A stretch of 64,000 bases of DNA from Podospora bellae-mahoneyi. Lineage: Eukaryota; Ascomycota; Sordariomycetes; Sordariales; Podosporaceae. Position numbers and translations under genes: made by a program. The stretch is from positions 620,001-684,000 of the forward strand of contig NW_026946360.1 of NCBI RefSeq assembly GCF_035222275.1, read 5' to 3'. Below the pieces are notes generated by a model. It had not been told where the DNA came from. It made no database searches and saw only the letters and a program-made list of their open reading frames with translations. This document shows positions 57,427 through 64,000 of the stretch, one piece after another (the first letter of the stretch is position 1; the number at the start of each line of letters is the position of its first letter).

Positions 57427-57843
57427 ATGCGTGCCACCACCACCATCCTCTTCATCGCTTCCCTCGCCTCCACCGCCTTCGGTGCTGCGACCAAGATGTT
57501 TGACGACGAGAACTGGTATTCCTCCTTTTATCGTCATCTCTTGCCCAAAACAGCCTAACTAATCACTTCCTCTAGCCAAAATGAAGTCGACAAAAAGGTC
57601 TTTAACGGCTTCTCCACCGGTGACGCTCCCCTCACCGACAACATCAAGTCCATCCGCACCGACTCCCGCGTCGACACCTGGTTTGCCTACCAGCGCAACG
57701 ACGGCGAGGGGTGCAAGGGCGATCTCATCACCAGAGTCAACAACGGTGATTGCATCAAGGTTTCTGACTTGGGCATTGGGTGCACGCGGTTGTGTGCCAG
57801 TGGTTTGGGTGCTGGCAGCTGTGTTGCTACCACTATCCCTTAA
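57427..57843 (+). CDS. Small secreted cysteine-containing protein, two exons
   Basis: Exons 57427-57515 and 57576-57843 encode 118 residues. The 60-nt intron has donor GTATTC, a CTAACTAAT branch region and TCCTCTAG acceptor. The first 19 residues (MRATTTILFIASLASTAFG) form a classic signal peptide, with cleavage likely just after. The mature part has six cysteines: one encoded across the splice junction (CQNEVDKK), then GEGCKGD, NGDCIKV, GIGCTRLCASG and AGSCVATT, which could make three disulphides. No domain is recognised. It resembles the many short secreted proteins of ascomycetes that include effectors and antimicrobial-like proteins, but nothing in the sequence assigns a role. The upstream TATA box and CA-rich leader suggest strong or inducible expression. 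Confidence 0.82.
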
Positions 57844-59491
57844 ACGGTGATGCTGCTTTGAGATATAGGGGATTGCTGGTCTGAATTGGGCGTTTGGATA
57901 ACGGTCGGGAATTGGTTTGAATTCGCATATTGATAGTATTTGGCTTATTGAATTTCTACACTGTCTGTTTTAAACAATTTGCCATGCCGCTGCGAGTGAA
58001 AATAGAGAAAGAAAAGGCGTACGGCTACCTATAACCCGAAGAGCAACAGGTGCCAGTTACAGAGCCTGTCAGAGTTGACTGACATCGGGTCTGATGATGG
58101 CTGCACCGAAGGCACGGTTCAACACTGCGGCTGCTTGCAGTCGCAACTTTGGCACTCAATCTCTTGGTGCGCTTTCCTCCACCCATTGGCTCGCCATGTC
58201 CTGTGACCCTGTTTCGACCACCTATCAAAGTTTCCAAAAGACATCTCGATCAACGATCCACATGTCTCACGGCACTCGATATTGACGGCTGATCAACCCG
58301 AAGAATGCACCATCTCGCGTTCTATCTTCAGCCGCATCTTTCAAGATGATTCATCCACTCTTCCGGAAGCAAATGCCAACACTTGTTCCGGCTAATAATA
58401 GCGAAGCCCTCAACGCCTATCGCGGCTCCTTTCCGTTACCGGTCGTTACACCCAGCTCAACAACAGTTGTCGTCGTTCCGCGATATTGACCAGGACCCAC
58501 GATAATGAAACCTCAAACTACACCGTTCACTACCGTCATCATCATGCACAGACTCCCGCCTTGGCACTGGTAGTCAAGATTGAGGCAGCCGACGCGTTGT
58601 GGGGGGGTTTTGCTCTCTAACGACAAACCCTCGTGTCATTCTTCCCCAGAAACCTCAAGATCCAAGAGCAAATTTCCATCGCGAAGCAAACAACCCCTCC
58701 CCAAGAAGCGTGATCTTGTGCCGTAGCCCCGCGCCAAGTTGCAAGAGAGAAAAAAAGTGCGGAAGCCGAGCCACGGCGCGGGTTAGGACACCCCTTGTCT
58801 CTCGCTTGGTGTGCATCCTCTGGCGAATCACGAGCCTTCCAAGCCGCCATATTGGGCAGTGCTCACCACTTGAAGCTTCAGCTCATTAACCAGTTGCGGC
58901 AGTCCAGCAGACAATTCCCAGGGTTTTCCCAAGGGAAGCCCAACTGCGGGCCCAAAAGTAGACCCAAAGTCTGCTATGCGTCTGCTTTTTGGCACTTGAA
59001 ATTTGACGTCTCACTCACTGCGCAGTGGTTTCCTTTTCTTCAGCCTTCGGGGCACACATATCGGCCTTGGCACGACGACGTCAGCGAATCGAGTTTCAAC
59101 GACATACCCCGGCACACCACACACACACAAGCGCCGTTTCTCAGTACATTCATCCATCGTGTCAGTCCATGCCTGGCGTGGACATGGGTGCCGAACCGTT
59201 GTTGAGGCCGCCACTGCATCTTGGGCTTGCAGAAACTGACACACGCTGTCCGTTCAGGCATGCGGCATGTGAGCAACCGCACCCGCCCAAGCCGAATCTG
59301 GCCTGGCTGATTAGGTCTTGAATGCGAAATGAGGAGATGTGTGACACCAAAGCAAAGTGATAAAAAGATGGTGGTTCCCCCTCTTCTGAGCAGCTGGTTT
59401 ATTGCTGTAGGCCAAACCGAACTGTGTGATATCAACAACACCAGCTTCGTACGGACTCGACACCACCCCAAGTCACCCACAGACCCACATC
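57844..59491. other. Intergenic region before the MARVEL-type gene
   Basis: 1648 bases without a recognisable gene. Short open frames on both strands lack family features. The last ~100 bases are the leader of the gene at 59492. Confidence 0.4.
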
Positions 59492-60366
59492 ATGTCGACT
59501 CAAGGTCTCCTTGCAAAGGGCGTTCCCCCTCAACCCCTCTGGCTCCTCTACATCAAGATCGCGATTTTGGTGCTCTCACTCGTCACACTCGCTCTCGGTG
59601 CTTGGGCCGTATCAATCTTTGGTGGCTATGCTGGAGGATATGGTGGCCCAACTGGCGCCGGTGGTCTTGTCATCTTCACAGTATGCTTCCTCTTGTCGAG
59701 TCCTATATCTCATCTCATACTCACACATCACAGGCTATCTGGTCCTTCATCGTCTACGGCGGCGCCGCAGCCATTGAGATCTGGGCCCCTCACTTCTTCT
59801 ATTGTATCGGTGCTCTGGTCGGTTACATCCTCCACATCATCTTTTGGCTCTCCGCCTGGGCCTGGTCTGCCAGCGCCGCTTCCTTTTGGCTCTCATACAC
59901 GTATGGCTTTGGTTTCTACGACTCTACGTGGAAGAGAGAGGGCCAAGCTCTCGGTGCCTGCGCCGGTCTCGGTGCTTTGATCTGGTAAGCAAAATCAAAT
60001 TGTCCCGGTATTCACAGCAGGATTTCCTCCGTCCCCGTAGCTGCGCCGCACTGCCTCACGGCAACATCACATGGGTGTCAGCAATTCGGGGATACCACCC
60101 CGCACTGATGTGCATCCAGTGCAATCAAGCAATAAAGCTACAAAATCTCCCAATTTGGACCTACCAACCCGACCTGATTGGCTAACATTCTGGACCGCAG
60201 GGTTCTTTCCATTGTGCACTTGGTCTTCTTCATCCGTGCCTCCCTGGCAGATCCTGAGGGGTCTGGCCCGGCCCCTGGCACTGCCGGCCAAGCTGAGCTT
60301 GGCCAGGTCAAGCCTGAGCAGCAGTACCCCGCACAGCAGACCTATCCTGTCCAGCAGACTCAATAG
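59492..60366 (+). CDS. Four-helix MARVEL-type membrane protein, three exons
   Basis: Exons 59492-59680, 59734-59984 and 60201-60366 encode 201 residues. Four membrane segments are seen: about 17-39 (LWLLYIKIAILVLSLVTLAL), 57-78, 82-110 (FYCIGALVGYILHIIFWLSA) and 130-157 (GACAGLGALIWVLSIVHLVF). Cytosolic ends are short; the C-terminus is Gln/Pro-rich (QQYPAQQTYPVQQTQ). Topology and the charged loop FYDSTWKREGQ fit fungal MARVEL-domain (membrane-associating) proteins, which sit in plasma-membrane domains or vesicles. Intron 1 is 53 nt (GTATGC...CACAG). Intron 2 is unusually long for this window (216 nt, GTAAGC, GCTAACATTC, CCGCAG) and splits the fourth helix; if retained, the protein stops after LIW without that helix. 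Function is unknown. Confidence 0.8.
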
Positions 60367-61663
60367 ATGCGCTTCATGCAAGTGAAGCTGCACGTTGGTC
60401 TGTGAGGGTGGTGAAGGAAATTGAGTCGTTGTCGTCACGCCAGATGAGAGGTAGCAGTCGGGGACGGGGAATGAGTTTGATGTTTTGTTTTATTGTTCAT
60501 GATACCAGGTGGCAAGCGATGGGCTATAATGGAGTTGGATATTCACTGGATGGGAGTTGCTTTCCTTATTTTGACTTGGATGGCGACGGAGTGAGGCACA
60601 GATACCCCTATGGATGAAACTGATTATGGAGTGAAGTTGATTTGTGCTGTTTGCATGACCCGTCAGCAGTATAGGCAAGGAATATTTACTAGCTATTTTG
60701 CTAATTTCCTCTCCTCTTCAAATGCTCCTGTCCGAATTAAACTTCTCTAGACGAGGATTTCACCTGTTCGCCCAAGGTTTAAATTGGACAACATTCCGGT
60801 GGGTATTTAAATTGGACAACATTCCGGTGGGTATTTACTCCGTGGCATGAAACTACCTATATAAATGAAACAGCTCAGGTAGTCATGTAGATGAACACTT
60901 CATAAGAAAATATGCTATAAATATCAGTATAGAAGTTGTTGTTACCTACAACCCTGCTCCAAATGCAACCATGTATGTGAAAATAGAAGATAGTTCATGT
61001 GTAGAAAGCGGCAGACGATATACCTTTCAAATTTCTTTCAACACATCTGACTTTCATCTTGAACCATGCAAACAATACATAAATGCGCCTAAGCTATTTC
61101 AATAGGCTCAGCAATTTTCAAAGGTGCATTGATGCTTCGAAAAGGCGTATTGACTACCTTTTGACTCAAAATACACCTGAAAAGTTTTGAGGCGTATGAA
61201 CGACCTTTAAAAATGGTTTAGCAACCCCATGAATGACAAGATAATGTGTATAGAGTACATTAGAAGGCCCATTTAACACTACAGTAGATCTAGAATGTAT
61301 GTCGACAATGATAAACAACATAGCCAATGCACGTTAACTTACAAGCCTGCGGACGATGCTGTATTTCTTCGACTTCTCCATTTGCAACCACTCTCGCCCC
61401 CCAACCGCCTTCCCCCCTTTATCTCTGCATTCTTCCTTTACTCTCTTTAGTTTCCAACACACAACTGAAATTGTGCGTTTTCTTTGATGCCAAGCAACCA
61501 AACCAACTGTTTCCCATCTTCGTCGGCATCATCCACTCCAAATCTACCGTGTCAAACAGCTGCGACGGTGTAGTGTGGTGGTCCCGGTCAGGCGGTACAA
61601 CCCGATCGGCCCCACCCCGCCTCCGTCCCCCCGGATTTAAGGAGGACGCCAAGAATGCCGGCA
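60367..61663. other. AT-rich intergenic stretch before the asparaginase gene
   Basis: From about 60660 to 61330 the sequence is clearly richer in A and T than its surroundings and has no open frames of note, except for a 28-bp tandem duplication listed separately. It may be a decayed, RIP-like relic, but no transposon ends or coding remnants were identified. Confidence 0.4.
60781..60836. repeat. Perfect 28-bp tandem duplication
   Basis: Two identical 28-base units at 60781-60808 and 60809-60836, each beginning AAATTGGACAACATTCCGG and ending GGGTATTT. No divergence between copies suggests a recent duplication. Confidence 0.95.
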
Positions 61664-61949
61664 AGATAAGGCATGTTACCTTTTTCGGTGACCAGTCCGG
61701 TCTCCGCCGCGTGCTTGACCCGCAGGATTGGGCCGGAAAACAGGGCGCTCCCCACTTGCAAGATAAGACTATCGGCCACTAAGTGGTGTATACATCTGAT
61801 AGGAGCCGCATATCACCATAATACGCACGGCGATGATGAGATGGGAACTCCAAGAATGACGAGAATGGGATTCGTAAAGATAGGAGTCTTGAAGTTCCCG
61901 GGGCTATGTAGGACCCGCCAGAACATCAGGATTGAGCATTTAAAGATAA
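61664..61949. promoter_or_regulatory. Cluster of HGATAR sites upstream of the asparaginase gene
   Basis: AGATAA at 61664-61669 and 61761-61766, reverse-strand CGATAG at 61769-61774, TGATAG at 61797-61802, AGATAG at 61878-61883 and AGATAA at 61944-61949. Six sites in under 300 bases, including a close inverted pair, lie within 380 bases of the ATG at 62043. This fits nitrogen control by an AreA/NIT2-type factor; regulation is inferred. Confidence 0.55.
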
Positions 61950-62042
61950 TGGCAAGCCCAGATATTCTTGTGGCTGATCAGACCTCATCAGCGCTGGACC
62001 TTTACACCCAAGCTCACCCAGTTCTCGGTCCCCGAGCTCGAG

Positions 62043-63398
62043 ATGTTCACTTCGAAATCCCTCACAGCGTTGGCCATCGGCCTTGCTGCCATTTCATCCC
62101 AAGCCAAAGCTGAGAAGTCTACTTTTGACTCGGATCTTACTTGGGTCTCAACAGATTCTTCTTTGCCCAAGGTTGTCATCTACAACGCTCGCGGTACAAT
62201 CCTCTCCGCCTCCAAGTACGGCCGGCTCGACAACATCAACTATGGATCCGGTCCCCCAGTTACCGTTGACCACATGATCGGAAACGTCACTGAGGTCCTC
62301 AAGGTGGCTCAGTTGGCTGTTGTTTCTTTCCCAGTCACAGGAGGAAGTGCCGGTCTCAACAGCTCACTCTACCTCAACATCACACAGCATGCCAACCGTC
62401 ATCTCTGCACCGAGGGCTCAGACATCGCAGGTGGCATCATGTTCCACGGAACCAACACCCTCGAGGAGACAGCCTTTGGCGTCGACCTAACCCTCAACTG
62501 CTCCAAGCCATTCGTCGCTACCGGTGCCATGAGACCCGATACCTACATCTCCCCCGATGGCCGCTCCAACTTCTTCCAGGCTGTCGCCACAGCCGTTTCC
62601 CCCGATGCGAGGGACAGGGGTGGTTTGATCGCCTTCAACGATCGTATCACCTCCATCTACTATTCCACCAAGTCCAACGCCAACACCCCCGACACCTTCA
62701 GGTCGATCGAGCAGGGCAACGTCGGTGCTTTCCTCGGAGGTCAACCGTACTTCTACTTCAGCGGACCAAGCTATCCCACCGGCCGCCCACACTTTGACGT
62801 GACGAACACCACTGAGCTTCCTGCCGTTGTCGTCCTCTATGGTCACCGTAAGTTTTCCCTTCTGTCACCAGCTTGTTTCGAAGGTGCTAAGAGTTTGAAT
62901 AGAGGGCTTCGACGCCTCGCTTATGTACGCGGCTGTTGCCAATGGTGCCAAGTAAGTGCCTTTCTGCCTGTTGAGAATCGTTGAAAACAACAGAACTGAC
63001 TGGAAATAAAACAGGGGTATCGTTCACATGGGCTCTGGCGCCGCTTCTCTCTCCCCCTCCGCCCGCGAGGCTGCCGCCGAGCTCTACAAGCAGGGCATCC
63101 CTGTCGTGACTGTCACCCGTTCCGTGACCGGTACTGGTATGCCCGGTATTGAGAAGGGTCCTGTGTGAGTTACCTCCTGTCAAAAGACTGGTATTTTATG
63201 TTTGATGACAGTTACTGATTCTCTTGCCCCCACAGCTTCTACGCTAGCTACCTCCAGGGCCCTCAGGCCAGAATCATGCTTCAGCTCGCCATTAACGCCG
63301 GTTACACTCTTGATGAGATCCGGAATTTGTTTGAGGCTCCTTTGAGGAGTGCCATCTATGCCCCTGCTCCCAACAGCGAGTGGTTTTCCGAGGTGTAA
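62043..63398 (+). CDS. Secreted type II-like L-asparaginase, four exons
   Basis: Hydrolyses asparagine (sometimes glutamine) to aspartate and ammonia outside the cell. Exons 62043-62847, 62903-62951, 63015-63164 and 63236-63398 give 388 residues; introns are 55, 63 and 71 nt with GTAAGT/GTGAGT donors. The first ~23 residues (MFTSKSLTALAIGLAAISSQ) are a signal peptide, and several N-glycosylation sequons follow. The fold signatures are present but altered: the first threonine lies in YNARGTIL (Thr52; usual form TGGTIA), the second in FHGTNTLEETAF (Thr137), where the usual Asp after Thr is Asn138. SKPFVATGAMRP, NDRITSIYYSTKSN (Lys of the second triad) and GIVHMGSGAAS are family-typical. The splice YGH-QGFDASLM restores the conserved C-terminal domain, which ends NSEWFSEV. 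Confidence 0.92.
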
Positions 63399-64000
63399 GG
63401 CGGGAGGCATGAGCTCGTGTTTTCATGTACTTGATGATCAAGATCGGAACTGATGAAATGATGTGATGCTGGTAAAAAAATTCGAAATGGGTAATTTTGA
63501 TGAATTAATAACATTGATAACTACATGAACTGCGCCAAGAAATGATAGACCGTACAAAATGGAGACCATGGATCGGTATTTATAATAACTTGAGATGTCC
63601 GTTTACTGTGTACACGACGGCTCGCAAACGACCCGCCTTCGTTTTCACGCCTTAGTCTGAACGCTGCGGGGACCAGAGGAAAACAGCCACCAACCTTGTC
63701 GAATACGCAGCGCTCGGGTGAGCAGGATTACTGTTTGTCCATGCCCGCTTGGCTCAAAGATGCTTACGAGGGCAGGCTGTCCCATCGGAGTGCTGATAGG
63801 ACCACAGGTACCAGGATATTTGCAGGAATCCGCAACTTCTTTGTGCTTTGAATCAGCCAACCAGCCAGGTACTGTTTCACCTCCGAAGGTGGTGGTGTTG
63901 TGAAGGCTCTCATCGATGTCGGCGAACGGAACAGAGTGGGTATGACGAGTGAGTTGGGTGAAAAAGACGAGGAATTTTCAAAACTGTGAAACCAAAAAGA
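63399..64000. other. Right-edge intergenic region
   Basis: Asparaginase 3' UTR and following sequence. A minus-strand open frame of 71 codons at 63645-63860 is not recognised and is not supported as a gene. The window ends before another gene is evident. Confidence 0.4.

Noticed and set aside
1-64000. CRISPR arrays, operons, insertion sequences, rRNA or tRNA genes
   Set aside because: None were seen; the window is eukaryotic with spliced genes and only microsatellites and one short tandem duplication.

Overview
The window looks like nuclear DNA of a filamentous ascomycete, probably a member of the Sordariomycetes and perhaps Sordariales. Coding regions are GC-rich. Introns are few and short (about 40-220 nt), with GTAAGT/GTATGT-like donors, CTRAC-type branch points just upstream, and YAG acceptors. 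The gene products match fungal families, including the split fungal type I fatty acid synthase (FAS1 and FAS2), Spo7, Bbc1, Mrp51 and Rtr1. No bacterial, phage, CRISPR, rRNA, tRNA or intact transposon features were recognised. All gene models were read by eye from the sequence; splice sites are predictions.

Layout, left to right: mitoribosomal protein Mrp51 (+), cytosolic ribosomal protein eS17 (+), Rtr1/RPAP2 CTD phosphatase (-), the actin-patch SH3 protein Bbc1 (+), a Cld1/ABHD-type mitochondrial lipase (-), the Nem1-Spo7 phosphatase subunit Spo7 (+), a dual-specificity-phosphatase-like protein with an atypical P-loop (+), homoserine O-acetyltransferase Met2 (-) and the very large THO complex subunit Tho2 (+). 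Then comes about 8.2 kb with no convincing gene except one weak 96-residue two-exon candidate. After it lies a conserved fungal protein of unknown function (+, 34668-36175). Next is the divergent fatty acid synthase pair: FAS1 (-, 38887-45220) and FAS2 (+, 48263-54006), separated by about 3 kb. The right end is more accessory: guanine deaminase (+), a small secreted six-cysteine protein (+), a four-helix MARVEL-type membrane protein (+) and a secreted type II-like L-asparaginase (+).

Functional themes. FAS1 and FAS2 together encode the alpha6beta6 cytosolic fatty acid synthase. Spo7 (which activates the lipin phosphatase pathway) and the Cld1-like enzyme (cardiolipin remodelling) are also lipid genes, but they sit far away and nothing suggests a cluster. 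Guanine deaminase and L-asparaginase both release ammonia. Each has several HGATAR sites in the few hundred bases before its start codon, which suggests control by an AreA/NIT2-type GATA factor during nitrogen limitation.

No wholly new system could be demonstrated. The points most worth a second look are: the asparaginase with altered active-site motifs and a GATA-rich promoter; the secreted six-cysteine protein; the phosphatase-like protein lacking the P-loop His; a stop-free 72-nt FAS2 intron placed directly before the phosphopantetheine serine; a Cld1 intron whose retention would yield a form without the mitochondrial presequence; and the unknown gene at 34668-36175.
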